Shown in pieces: positions 8,009-15,452 of a stretch of DNA of 41,671 bases; position 1 is the stretch's first letter, and every line of letters starts with the position of its first letter. The notes under the pieces are model-generated. The model was not told where the DNA came from. It saw only the letters and a program-made list of their open reading frames with translations, and made no database searches. Source of the DNA: Cyanobacteria bacterium HKST-UBA02 (GTDB lineage Bacteria > Cyanobacteriota > Vampirovibrionia > Obscuribacterales > Obscuribacteraceae); contig JAGQHH010000092.1 in NCBI GenBank assembly GCA_020431945.1, positions 1-41,671 of the forward strand, in the 5' to 3' direction. The position numbers were made by a program, and so were the translations under genes.

Positions 8009-9937
8009 CTAGGCCACGTGGACCTTGGGGCGCTTCTTGGAATCGGGCTCGGAGACACGGAGAACCTCCCTGGTGAGAAGAGCGATCTCGCCTTCACCCC
8101 AGAGCACATAGTTCACCGCCTGCTCGAAGGGATGTCCCTCGCTCCAGGCAAAATACAGGTCCGGGATCTTCTCGTACTTGTCCCGGATATGAAGCGTCAA
8201 AGCCGCCAGCACGTTCGGTACCGCCGGCCCGCTAGCCACGAGCATCGGGTGATCGCCCTCGCCTTTGAGGACGCCACGCACCTCCACGACAGCGTGATCG
8301 AAGTCGGAGGAATCCGACACCTTCACCTGGACCAGGAGGATGGACTCCGATGGGACGTTGTGCTTGTAGCTCATCTCCTTGATCTTCACCGAGTACGGGC
8401 TACCGCCGGAGCGGTGAGCAGCCAGGTTGATTCGATCGAACTTGGCTAGATAATCGGCAAGGAAGGTCTCGGCTTGCTCGTCGAGCTTGATCTCGCTGAC
8501 GCGAAGCTCGGTGGCACGCCAGACCCGGGAGACGATGGAGCTGAGAAGGATGGAGACCAGGAAGAAGCCTGCCACCTTCACACCGCTGGGCTGGTCGATG
8601 ACATTGGCCGCCGTCGTGTAGACGAAAACCAGGGTGACGCACGAGTAGAGGATGCGCTTCACCCATCCCATCTGCCAGAGCTCCATGGTGACGGCGAAAG
8701 CAGCCGCGGTCAGGAAGACCAGGACACCGGTGGCGTAAGCCGAGCTCTGGGAGTGCACGTCGGCACCGAAGAGATACGTCACCACCACGCAGACGACGGT
8801 GAAGACGATGACCAGCGGACGCACCGCCCGGGCCCACTGCGGCGCCATGCCGTAGCGAGGCAGGTAGCGCGGCACCAGATTCACCAGACCGGCCATGGCG
8901 GAAGCTCCGGCGAACCAGAGGATAGCCACGGTGCTGATATCGTATGCGGTACCGAACCAGTGACCCAGATAGTTGTGGGCCAGCCAGGCGAGAGCACGCC
9001 CGTCGGCGGCGCCGCCTTCCTGCAGCACCTCAGCCGGAATCAAAAGACTGGTGACGATACTGCTCATCATCAGCAGGACGCTCATGATCAGAGCGGCTGT
9101 GGTGAGCAGCTTCTTGGTGTTGGCAATCCGCCCTTTGAGGAGCGGTTTGCCTTCTTCGTCCACCTCTTTGTCTGCTTCGCCCCCTTCCACCAGCGGCATG
9201 ACCATGACGCCGGTCTCGAAGCCCGAAAGCCCGAGCGCCAGACGCGGAAAGACCAGCACGCAGAGGACCAGCATGTCCATCACCGAAGGGTTGACCGCGA
9301 AGATATTGGTCCACCAGTTGGAGACGACCGCCGGATTGAGGGCGATATGGACGAGGCCGACCACCAGGAGGATGGTGTTCAACCCCAGGTAAGCCGCCAC
9401 CAGGACGACAGCGAGGCCGATGACCTCCTTGAAGCCCTTCAGGAAGATCCCGCCGAGAAGCGCGAGCAGCCCCATGGTCACGAGCATCCTGGAACTCAGG
9501 AAGGGACCGATGAGGGGATTCTCCACCACGTGCGCGGCAGCGTCTGCCGACGACAGGGTGATGGTGATGATAAAGCCCATACCCGCGAAGCCGAGCAGGA
9601 GCAGCACCAGGAGCTTGCTCCGCCATCCAGGCAGGAGATGCTCGAGCATGCTGATACTGCCCTGTCCGTGCGGGCTGTGCTCAGCCACCCACTTGTAGGT
9701 CGGTAGAGCGGCAAACAACGTAACTGCTACCAGGATCAGAGTTGCGATCGGTGACAGCAAGCCTGCTGCCAGGAAGGCGATAGACGGTTGATAGCCCAGG
9801 GTCGAGAAGTAGTCGACGCCTGTCAGGCACATCACTTTCCACCACGGCGCTTTGTCCGGGTGCTCCTGGTGATCCGTCCCTTCGGCTGCGTCCAAGTCTT
9901 GAAGCAGCCACTTAGATAGTCGCTTATTCAACTTCAT
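8009..9937 (-). CDS. APC superfamily amino-acid permease
   Basis: A 642-aa membrane transporter. The first hydrophobic segment carries the APC-type start (TGVDYFSTLGYQPSIAFLA), where the unwound TM1 binds substrate in LeuT-fold carriers. About 12 hydrophobic segments run to roughly residue 490, interrupted by a charged cytoplasmic loop (EGGEADKEVDEEGKPLLKGR). The last 130 or so residues form a soluble domain rich in beta-strand patterns (ESILLVQVKVSDSS), probably cytoplasmic and regulatory. The substrate is likely an amino acid or cation but cannot be fixed. AGGAG lies 8 nt before the ATG. It is first in the minus-strand run that continues with the ABC exporter and M13 peptidase, so peptide or amino-acid handling is a plausible common theme. 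Confidence 0.85.
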   Translation of the reverse strand: MKLNKRLSKWLLQDLDAAEGTDHQEHPDKAPWWKVMCLTGVDYFSTLGYQPSIAFLAAGLLSPIATLILVAVTLFAALPTYKWVAEHSPHGQGSISMLEHLLPGWRSKLLVLLLLGFAGMGFIITITLSSADAAAHVVENPLIGPFLSSRMLVTMGLLALLGGIFLKGFKEVIGLAVVLVAAYLGLNTILLVVGLVHIALNPAVVSNWWTNIFAVNPSVMDMLVLCVLVFPRLALGLSGFETGVMVMPLVEGGEADKEVDEEGKPLLKGRIANTKKLLTTAALIMSVLLMMSSIVTSLLIPAEVLQEGGAADGRALAWLAHNYLGHWFGTAYDISTVAILWFAGASAMAGLVNLVPRYLPRYGMAPQWARAVRPLVIVFTVVCVVVTYLFGADVHSQSSAYATGVLVFLTAAAFAVTMELWQMGWVKRILYSCVTLVFVYTTAANVIDQPSGVKVAGFFLVSILLSSIVSRVWRATELRVSEIKLDEQAETFLADYLAKFDRINLAAHRSGGSPYSVKIKEMSYKHNVPSESILLVQVKVSDSSDFDHAVVEVRGVLKGEGDHPMLVASGPAVPNVLAALTLHIRDKYEKIPDLYFAWSEGHPFEQAVNYVLWGEGEIALLTREVLRVSEPDSKKRPKVHVA

Positions 9938-10199
9938 TGGATTGCTCCTCTAGTAAGAACCGGAGCCCGACTTGATCGGGATCTGGCGCCTTTACGCAAG
10001 CAGGCGGATCCGAGCCGGAGGTCTGACCTCACGTCTCGAATTCAAGAAAAGGTGACTGCTACTCGGGAGTCGTACCTGCTGCTTACGCAAAAACTGTTGA
10101 AACTAGATCCAACTGAGTACCAGAAGAGGCTTCCAGCACCAAACAAAGAAAATTGGTTGTAAAGGAGAACTTAGAATCGTCTAAAATCAGCGCCTGAAG
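9938..10199. other. Upstream region of the APC permease gene, no gene seen
   Basis: This is the left part of an 847-bp interval without a convincing gene. I see no ORF with codon bias or ribosome binding site and no clear promoter. The right part (10200-10784) is described separately because it is rich in hairpins. Confidence 0.5.
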
Positions 10200-10784
10200 C
10201 TCAGAGCCAGAACCAGCTATAGATAGAGCTGGCAGAACTTGTAAAAAGACACCATCAAGTTCCGATTGTGATGGCCAATACTTACCAGAAATAATGCAAC
10301 TTGACTTCTCGCAGCCGCGCGAAGCAGGAACCAGCCGGGCTTAGAGAACACAAATGTTTCGCTTTCTTGACAACTCTCGACTCGAGCAAACGCCTTTATA
10401 TAGGGTGGAAACTCTTATCTCCCTCTACAAGTCATGAGCGTTCTCCGAATCTAAGCAAGACTCCCGCAGCAAAGAGTTTTTTAGTGCTTCCTGAAGCATC
10501 AGGCAGGCACCCGGAGAACCTCGCAGCGCACGGTTGAAGGTAGCAGCCGTGATGCTTCCGTCATCGCGAACAGGGCACCACCTTTTTCGAGAAAGTCCCG
10601 AGAGCAAGCGAGCCGCCACAGCCAACGGAGACGTGAGTCTCCTACTCCGCGGCCGCAAACTGCATCTCATCCGGGTCAGACCCGAGCAAGGTGTCGAACA
10701 GCCAAGCCAGCCCTGCTTCTCCTGACGGAGATCGATCTACCTTTGCCGAGCCTGGAAACAGGCTCATCACCACAGGAAAAAATC
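10200..10784 (+). promoter_or_regulatory. Hairpin-rich leader or non-coding RNA
   Basis: At least six local stems precede the coiled-coil gene: CCAGCT/AGCTGG (10213-10232), CCATCA/TGATGG (10252-10274), CGTGATG/CATCGCG with one G-U pair (10548-10568), GGAGAC-GTGA-GTCTCC (10627-10642), CGGG/CCCG (10672-10684) and GAGCCTG-GAAA-CAGGCTC (10748-10765). Two of these are capped by GNRA tetraloops, and the last stands directly before the AGGA ribosome binding site. I could not match the region to a known riboswitch or RNA. A TTGACA at 10367-10372 lacks a well-spaced -10 box. Confidence 0.4.
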
Positions 10785-11486
10785 ATGACTAACGAAACAT
10801 CGCATCTCGAGAAGAATGTGATCGCAGCTGCAGCGGCTCTCGCCGAAGCACAGATCAAGAACATCCGCGCCCGGGCGCGCCAGGCCGAGGTCGAGGCAGA
10901 CAAGTCCAGGCTCGAAGACGAGCTGGAAGTTGCCGAGCTCGAGCTGGCCGAGGCGGACCTCGCCTTCGCCACCACCAGGGTCGCTCTGCTCAAGGCTCTC
11001 AAGGCTAAGAAAGAGCGCATCCCCTGCGACGATTGCAATGCCGTGAACGCCAGGGTAGAACTCTGGGCCGTGGCGGCAAGCGGCGATCCCGAAGCGATTC
11101 TTCTTGCCGCTCGCAAATACGGCGAAAAGGCGCATGCCTATTTCGTCGACGCAAGGGAGCGCGAAGCCCTGGAGACCAGCATCGCGGACCTCCGCGAGAA
11201 GCTCAAGTCCGCAGGCGAAGAGCGCACCGCCGCTGTTCGCAAGCGGGGCAAGCTCCGGGCCGCGATCAAAGCCCTCGCTACGGAGCTCGGCGAGCTCTAT
11301 GGGGCCACCGTCGAGAGCATCGGCTTCTTCGATCTGGAGAAGGCACTCGCCGACGCAGCCCACGAGCTCACCGGCACCATGGACGAGCGCTTCGCTTACA
11401 GCTACGTCTACACACCGGATCTTCCGATTACGCTTCCCGAGGAAGTAGTGTCAAGTCAGTCACCGAGCCAGGCCGGCGCCCACTAG
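10785..11486 (+). CDS. Coiled-coil protein of unknown function
   Basis: A 233-aa hydrophilic protein. Residues 8-80 are a long Ala/Glu/Arg-rich helix with heptad-like spacing (ALAEAQIKNIRARARQAEVE), and a second helical stretch spans about 120-165. Between them is a short segment with CDDCNA, a possible metal-binding or redox cysteine pair. There is no signal peptide. The ATG at 10785 has AGGA 9 nt upstream and follows a GAAA-capped hairpin. It heads a three-gene cluster with a membrane protein and another unknown protein, so the three may form a membrane-associated assembly. No family was recognised. Confidence 0.75.
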   Translation: MTNETSHLEKNVIAAAAALAEAQIKNIRARARQAEVEADKSRLEDELEVAELELAEADLAFATTRVALLKALKAKKERIPCDDCNAVNARVELWAVAASGDPEAILLAARKYGEKAHAYFVDAREREALETSIADLREKLKSAGEERTAAVRKRGKLRAAIKALATELGELYGATVESIGFFDLEKALADAAHELTGTMDERFAYSYVYTPDLPITLPEEVVSSQSPSQAGAH

Positions 11487-11510
11487 TACCGGCGGCTCCC
11501 AACGAAACCC

Positions 11511-11534
11511 GCCTGCTTCGGCAACGAGGCAGGC
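11511..11534 (+). promoter_or_regulatory. GCAA-capped intercistronic hairpin
   Basis: GCCTGCTTCG (11511-11520) pairs with CGAGGCAGGC (11525-11534), a 10-bp stem with one G-U pair and a GCAA tetraloop. It sits between the coiled-coil and membrane-protein genes, with no U-tract. A role in mRNA stability or differential expression is likely. Confidence 0.6.
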
Positions 11535-11558
11535 ACTAACTCTCGAAAGAGGACTCGC

Positions 11559-12635
11559 ATGAGCAAGTCTCCTCAATCAGGCGACCGGATTCCGGTCGTC
11601 CAGGTCTCGAGCCCGGTTGCCCGGAGCAATCCGAAAACCAGGCTCAGCATCTCCCGCGCCGATCTCGACTGGGCGAAGGGTGAAGGTCTCATCCGGGACG
11701 ATCAGGTCGATCGGCTCTGGCAAGCGCTCAGCGCCCGCCAGGCCGGCAACCAGCGTTTCGACATGGCCCACCTCTTCTGGTACGCCGGCGCCGGTCTCGT
11801 CATCCTCGCGATGACGGTCTTCATGGGGTTGATCGCCACCAGTGCCGGTGCGCTTCTGGCAACCGCCCTGGTCTACATGGCAGGTTTCGCCGGCTCCGGC
11901 TACTTCCTGTCCAACCACCGTGGACTGCGCACTCCCGGCGGGCTCCTCACTACCCTGGCAGTGGTCACCACGCCGGTGGCAGTGCTCGCCGCAATGCAGC
12001 TCACCGGCAATGTCTCGATGAGCCTGGGCAACCAGCTCTTCGTCGAGATCGCCACCATCGTCGCCGGACTCGTGGCGCTGCAGGTGGTGCGCTTCCCCTT
12101 CATCACGGCACCGATCTATGCAGCCCTCTGGCTCATGTCGTTGACCCTGATGGACTCGAGCCTGATCAACTCAGGCTGGGGCAGCAACCAGCCTCTCTAT
12201 GTCACCATGGTCTTCGGTGCCGCCATCTGCGCGCTCTCCTTCGTCATCGACCGGAGAACCGCGGAGGACTACAGCTTCTGGGGCTACTTCTTCGGTCTCA
12301 TCTCGCTGTGGGGCGCCTGGACCTTCCTCGACAAGGGCGGTGAGATGGGCGACTTCTTCTACATGGTCAGCTCGGTCTTCCTGATGCTGATCTCCGTCGC
12401 CATCCAGCGTCGCATCTTCCTGGTGGTAGGCGCTGCCGGCACCGTGGGTTATCTCATCCACCTGAGCTGGGATCTGTTCCAGAACTCTCTGGCGTTCCCC
12501 TTCGTGCTCACCGGCATCGGGCTCCTGGTCATCTACCTGGGTGTCACTTACCACAAGCATCGCGCCAGCATCGACTCGAGAGTCCTGGCCATGCTGCCCG
12601 GAAGCTTCGCCCGGCGCTTCAACGACGATCGCTGA
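11559..12635 (+). CDS. Multi-pass membrane protein, DUF2157-like N-terminus
   Basis: A 358-aa protein. Residues about 30-65 (ADLDWAKGEGLIRDDQVDRL) resemble the short cytoplasmic helical start of DUF2157 membrane proteins, in which a 'G-L-I-x-x-x-Q-x-x-x-L' pattern precedes the first transmembrane helix. About ten hydrophobic segments follow, then a basic tail (ARRFNDDR). Function is unknown. AGAGGA lies 6 nt before the ATG. The gene is flanked by intercistronic hairpins on both sides and lies between two soluble unknowns in the same cluster. The DUF2157 link rests on pattern only. Confidence 0.75.
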   Translation: MSKSPQSGDRIPVVQVSSPVARSNPKTRLSISRADLDWAKGEGLIRDDQVDRLWQALSARQAGNQRFDMAHLFWYAGAGLVILAMTVFMGLIATSAGALLATALVYMAGFAGSGYFLSNHRGLRTPGGLLTTLAVVTTPVAVLAAMQLTGNVSMSLGNQLFVEIATIVAGLVALQVVRFPFITAPIYAALWLMSLTLMDSSLINSGWGSNQPLYVTMVFGAAICALSFVIDRRTAEDYSFWGYFFGLISLWGAWTFLDKGGEMGDFFYMVSSVFLMLISVAIQRRIFLVVGAAGTVGYLIHLSWDLFQNSLAFPFVLTGIGLLVIYLGVTYHKHRASIDSRVLAMLPGSFARRFNDDR

Positions 12636-12649
12636 ACTGTTTGAGCCGC

Positions 12650-12679
12650 GGCGGTGACGGGCTTATCGCCCTCGCCGCC
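12650..12679 (+). promoter_or_regulatory. GC-rich hairpin after the membrane-protein gene
   Basis: GGCGGTG (12650-12656) pairs with CGCCGCC (12673-12679), with GGGC/GCCC inside and TTATC as loop. It starts 15 nt past the stop codon. There is no U-tract, so it may stabilise the 3' end or separate expression of the next gene. Confidence 0.55.
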
Positions 12680-12699
12680 CCGGCAATCTCACCTGGCTG

Positions 12700-12727
12700 C
12701 CGGCGGCTCCTGCCAGGGAGCCGCCGG
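12700..12727 (+). promoter_or_regulatory. Perfect 11-bp hairpin in the leader of the next gene
   Basis: CCGGCGGCTCC (12700-12710) pairs exactly with GGAGCCGCCGG (12717-12727) around a TGCCAG loop. It lies 85 nt before the start of the gene at 12812, directly after the previous hairpin. This makes a tandem two-hairpin leader. Confidence 0.6.
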
Positions 12728-12811
12728 TGGTCTGCGTTCGGGTGCACGCTGGCCTGAGAGCACGTGCCCGGACGCCTAGCATCATCCGCTCAGGCAAAAG
12801 GAACCAAAGCA

Positions 12812-13504
12812 ATGTCATACACAGCACAAGAACTCTTCATCCAGTACGACAAGCAGCCTCTGCTTGCCGCCCTCTCCGCCGACTTCAACGCCGTCGACAC
12901 CGCTTTCCAGGCGGTCGCCGACTACCTGCGCAAGGTGAAGGAGCTCAAAGGAGCCCGCCTTCCCCAGAGCCATGCGGACGAGGCCCTGCGCATCGAGCGC
13001 GAGCACGCCTACGAGGTCGCCTATATCCGCCTGGAGCTGGCCAACACCGACCTGCTCTCCGCCATCAAGGCGCTCATGAAGAGCAGCGCCGACATCGAGG
13101 CCAACCTGGGCGAATACGCCGGCGATGAGAAGTCCAGGGCTTTCGCCTACCGCGAAGATCCCATCGCCCGCAACAACGTGGTCTGCGCCCGTCGTCTCAT
13201 CGAAGAGGCGACCACGCTCCACTACCGGGTGGACATCTATCCGGAAGAGGAGACGACAACGGCGCGCTACCACTTCGCCATCGGCCGTCTCTACAAGGAC
13301 AAGCCGGACACCGGGCGTCACTTCGTCGTCGCCTACGGCGGCGGTTACGGCGCCATGCCCGTGGACCGCAACTGGGCGGCGAACGGTCCGTACATGACCA
13401 GGGAAGAAGCCGAACGTTCGGCGGGAGGCTGGATCTCCATCGCCGACACCATCGGCGGCTGCGCAGACGTGATCGACGTCCGCACCCTGAAAGAAGAGTC
13501 CTGA
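12812..13504 (+). CDS. Unknown soluble protein, helical N-terminus and beta C-terminus
   Basis: A 230-aa soluble protein, not recognised. Residues 1-130 are helical with conserved-looking acidic and aromatic positions (ELFIQYDKQPLLAALSADF). The C-terminal 90 residues look like a mixed beta domain with aromatic and glycine-rich patches (RHFVVAYGGGYGAMPVDRN). It has no signal peptide. AGGA lies about 9 nt upstream of the ATG at 12812; the frame extends 16 codons further with no site. It is third in the cluster after the coiled-coil and membrane proteins, and ends at a strong terminator. Joint function with those two is inferred from position only. Confidence 0.72.
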   Translation: MSYTAQELFIQYDKQPLLAALSADFNAVDTAFQAVADYLRKVKELKGARLPQSHADEALRIEREHAYEVAYIRLELANTDLLSAIKALMKSSADIEANLGEYAGDEKSRAFAYREDPIARNNVVCARRLIEEATTLHYRVDIYPEEETTTARYHFAIGRLYKDKPDTGRHFVVAYGGGYGAMPVDRNWAANGPYMTREEAERSAGGWISIADTIGGCADVIDVRTLKEES

Positions 13505-13534
13505 TCGAAGCGACAGCGCTTTGATCATGCTTTC

Positions 13535-13572
13535 GAAGGAGGCACCCTCACCGGTGCCTTCTTCCTTTTTTT
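13535..13572 (+). terminator. Rho-independent terminator of the 10.8-13.5 kb cluster
   Basis: GAAGGAGGCACC (13535-13546) pairs with GGTGCCTTCTTC (13553-13564), including one G-U pair, followed by CTTTTTTTGG. It is about 30 nt past the stop at 13504. Confidence 0.9.
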
Positions 13573-13814
13573 GGAATTTTTACTATGCTCTATAATAATA
13601 TACAATCCTGATAGTATGACCCAGTAAACAATGGCAGCTCAATCTGGCGTGATATCTTTTGAGAAATCATTTTCGGTGGTTTTTTATATCTCAAACGATA
13701 TCGTTTGCTGTTTTGATAGCTTTCGAGAAATCAATTCGAATCGAGCCGAACGCAAGAGCGCGCGGCCGGCCGGGAAATCCAGCGAAACCGCTGAAAATGT
13801 ATTCCCGTTACTAG
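13573..13814. other. AT-rich intergenic region between convergent genes
   Basis: This interval, plainly more AT-rich than its surroundings, holds the second copy of the palindromic dispersed element (13651-13733). I see no gene or promoter in it. Because both flanking genes point inward, the element here is not in a promoter position for either of them. Confidence 0.6.
13651..13733 (+). repeat. Palindromic dispersed element, copy 2
   Basis: Arms GATATCTTTTGAGAAAT (13651-13667) and ATATCTCAAACGATATC (13686-13702) are imperfect inverted copies separated by 18 nt, the same spacing as in copy 1. A third half-site in direct orientation, GATAGCTTTCGAGAAATCA, follows at 13715-13733. The whole stretch aligns with the reverse complement of 3994-4076. 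The centre of the second arm extends into the 16-bp palindrome CAAACGATATCGTTTG (13693-13708). Confidence 0.75.
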
Positions 13815-13852
13815 AGAAAGGAGGACCGCCCGGCCGGACAGCCCTCCTTTCT
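13815..13852 (-). terminator. Inverted repeat after the thioredoxin-fold gene, possible terminator
   Basis: AGAAAGGAGG (13815-13824) is exactly complementary to CCTCCTTTCT (13843-13852), enclosing a CGCCCGGCCGGACAG-type loop. It lies about 50 nt past the minus-strand stop at 13903. The descending arm ends in TTTCT but lacks a long U-tract. Confidence 0.5.
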
Positions 13853-13902
13853 TGCTCAACCTGGCTCCGCAGCTCCGGGTCGCTCACCTGGGCTCAGCCG
13901 GC

Positions 13903-14358
13903 TCAGGGTTGCTTCACCCTGGCCAGCATGCGCTCCAGATCCTCACTGGACAGCGCCGAACCGGCATTGCCCTCGACGACGTTCTCGCCGACCACGACTA
14001 TGTATGCCGGGAAGCGGAAGGCGCCATGAGCGATGGCAAGGACGAGGTTCTCCGGTTTTCCGGTATCGCACGCCACCACTTTCACCTTGCCGGCATTGCT
14101 CCAGGCGAAGTCGCTGACCTCGCGCTTTTGCGCTTCAGCAGCCTGCGCGGATGCCTGGGGGTTCTGACCGTGGTCATCGCGGTAGAAATAAATCAGGACA
14201 GGCGTGTCGGCCTTCAGGACTTCCTGCTCCCAGTTGAGATAACCGACTTCGGTCACCCGCCCGTGAAGCTGGCGATAGTCGTAGTCCTGCTTGAAGAGAT
14301 AGCCAGCCACCGCGACAACAGCCACGACGACCAGCACGAGCACATGTTTGACTTGCAT
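13903..14358 (-). CDS. Membrane-anchored thioredoxin-fold protein lacking the CxxC site
   Basis: A 151-aa protein with an N-terminal membrane anchor (residues 5-22, VLVLVVVAVVAVAGYLF) and a thioredoxin-like domain. The beta strand TPVLIYFYR (52-60) leads to where WCGPC would stand, but the sequence there is DDHGQN, with no cysteine pair. The cis-proline region is kept as AFRFPAYIVV (residues 114-122), and the VV-G sheet and final helix (SSEDLERMLARV) follow as in thioredoxins. It cannot do dithiol chemistry, so a binding or scaffold role outside the membrane is likely. Start at 14358 has GGAG about 10 nt upstream. It lies downstream of an HExxH protein, separated by a long inverted repeat. 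Confidence 0.75.
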   Translation of the reverse strand: MQVKHVLVLVVVAVVAVAGYLFKQDYDYRQLHGRVTEVGYLNWEQEVLKADTPVLIYFYRDDHGQNPQASAQAAEAQKREVSDFAWSNAGKVKVVACDTGKPENLVLAIAHGAFRFPAYIVVVGENVVEGNAGSALSSEDLERMLARVKQP

Positions 14359-14380
14359 AGTTTGGGTTCTCCACGAAAAC

Positions 14381-14429
14381 ACCGGCCGGCCCAGGCGAAT
14401 GATGTACGCCTGAACGGAAACCGGCCGGT
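14381..14429 (-). promoter_or_regulatory. Nested intercistronic inverted repeat
   Basis: ACCGGCCGG (14381-14389) pairs with CCGGCCGGT (14421-14429), and AGGCG (14393-14397) pairs with CGCCT (14407-14411) inside it. It fills the gap between the HExxH gene and the thioredoxin-fold gene. There is no U-tract. Confidence 0.55.
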
Positions 14430-14440
14430 CATTGCAAGAG

Positions 14441-15145
14441 TTAGATGAGAAGCCCGATATCCGAGCGGATTCTCCGGCGTCTCTCGACGAAATCGATGGT
14501 GGGTTTCCATTCGTCGTCGAATGGATATCCCGGAACGACGAGAGCTGCCACGGTCTCGCAGAACGATTCCTCGACCCAGCGCTCCTGGCGCCCGGCGACG
14601 ATTCTAGAGTGCTGCGAAGACTGAGACGAAGACCGCTGAAGGGATTTGCCCTCGAGAAACTCCTCCAGGTGATCGTGGCTGTAAGGCGTGACCTCCCGGT
14701 GATTCTTGCCGGTACTGCCGGTCAGGAAAACGCGGTAGCGCTCGCGAGCATCCTGCGGTCGCGTCTTCCAGAACAGATGAGAAAGCTCGTGAACCATGTG
14801 CGGGAAGAGAAACTCTCCAGGCAGGCTCACTTTGCCGATCTCGAGATGGGGCGAAATCTCCTTCGGATTGCGACCGGACCAGGCACCATAAATGGTGCAA
14901 GAATTGCCCGCCTTGGTTCGGTCGAAAAGCGAGAGGCTGACGGTCAAATCATGCTCCTTCGCCACTGTCCGCAGTTGTTCCGGACAGAGAAGAAAAGTCG
15001 AGCAGATTCGACGGGCAGCCCTTACCGGGGTGCCTTCCATGACATAGAGTCCGGAACGGCTGCGCTTGTAGCCTCCGAGGAAGTGCTGAAGCTCCCGGTT
15101 GATCCACGAGCGCGAGCTCATGGTGTGGGTTATTACCCTGGACAT
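14441..15145 (-). CDS. Putative small zinc metallopeptidase (HExxH), unknown family
   Basis: A 234-aa protein with a zinc-binding HELSH motif at residues 119-123 (PHMVHELSHLFWKTRP). A likely third ligand is one of the glutamates in WVEESFCETVA (residues 190-200), about 70 residues later, as in gluzincins. No signal peptide is seen. The fold is otherwise unrecognised; the long basic N-terminus and Ser/Gln-rich linker near 170-180 are unusual. AGGAGG lies about 5 nt before the ATG, a strong site. It is probably cotranscribed with the thioredoxin-fold gene that follows. Enzyme activity is inferred only from the motif, which can occur by chance, but its hydrophobic context supports it. Confidence 0.65.
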   Translation of the reverse strand: MSRVITHTMSSRSWINRELQHFLGGYKRSRSGLYVMEGTPVRAARRICSTFLLCPEQLRTVAKEHDLTVSLSLFDRTKAGNSCTIYGAWSGRNPKEISPHLEIGKVSLPGEFLFPHMVHELSHLFWKTRPQDARERYRVFLTGSTGKNHREVTPYSHDHLEEFLEGKSLQRSSSQSSQHSRIVAGRQERWVEESFCETVAALVVPGYPFDDEWKPTIDFVERRRRIRSDIGLLI

Positions 15146-15452
15146 TCGACCTCCTGAAAGACCGGGATCCTGTGGACTCGTCGTCAGTTGACGAGAATCG
15201 CGAGCGGAACAGCGGTCTTATGAAGTTGAACGGACGGTTATAGAAACCTTGAGTAATCAGGAAAAAGTCCTGAGTACCCTAACGATCTGAGTTCATCGGT
15301 TTAAAGTCTTGAGAAGTTATATGTCATCCGGGAGAGGACCGAAAAACCTTCTTCGAGCAGGAAAAGCAGCACAGCCGCCTGATTTGATAAGCGAAACTTT
15401 AGCTCGCGCTAGCTCTTGATTCACCCCGGTGACACCCGGGTACTTTCAAGAT
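15146..15452. other. Divergent intergenic region, 307 bp
   Basis: This separates the minus-strand HExxH gene from the plus-strand TPR gene and must hold both promoters, but I find no well-spaced -35/-10 pair. A short CTTGAG/CCTGAG-type motif recurs four times between about 15249 and 15315, which might be binding half-sites. A CCCGG/CCGGG hairpin (15425-15440) stands just before the TPR start. Confidence 0.4.

Noticed and set aside
8474..9706. 410-codon plus-strand frame rich in His, Asp and Gln
   Set aside because: Antisense to the APC permease; the composition is what hydrophobic codons give on the other strand.
10367..10402. TTGACA ... TTTATATA as a promoter
   Set aside because: The spacer would be 22 bp or more, too long for a normal sigma-70 promoter.
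10589..10610. GAGAAAGTCCC segment resembling the RNase P RNA motif GAGGAAAGTCCGGGC
   Set aside because: Only about ten bases are similar, and the other conserved RNase P elements (such as the ACAGAA region) are absent.
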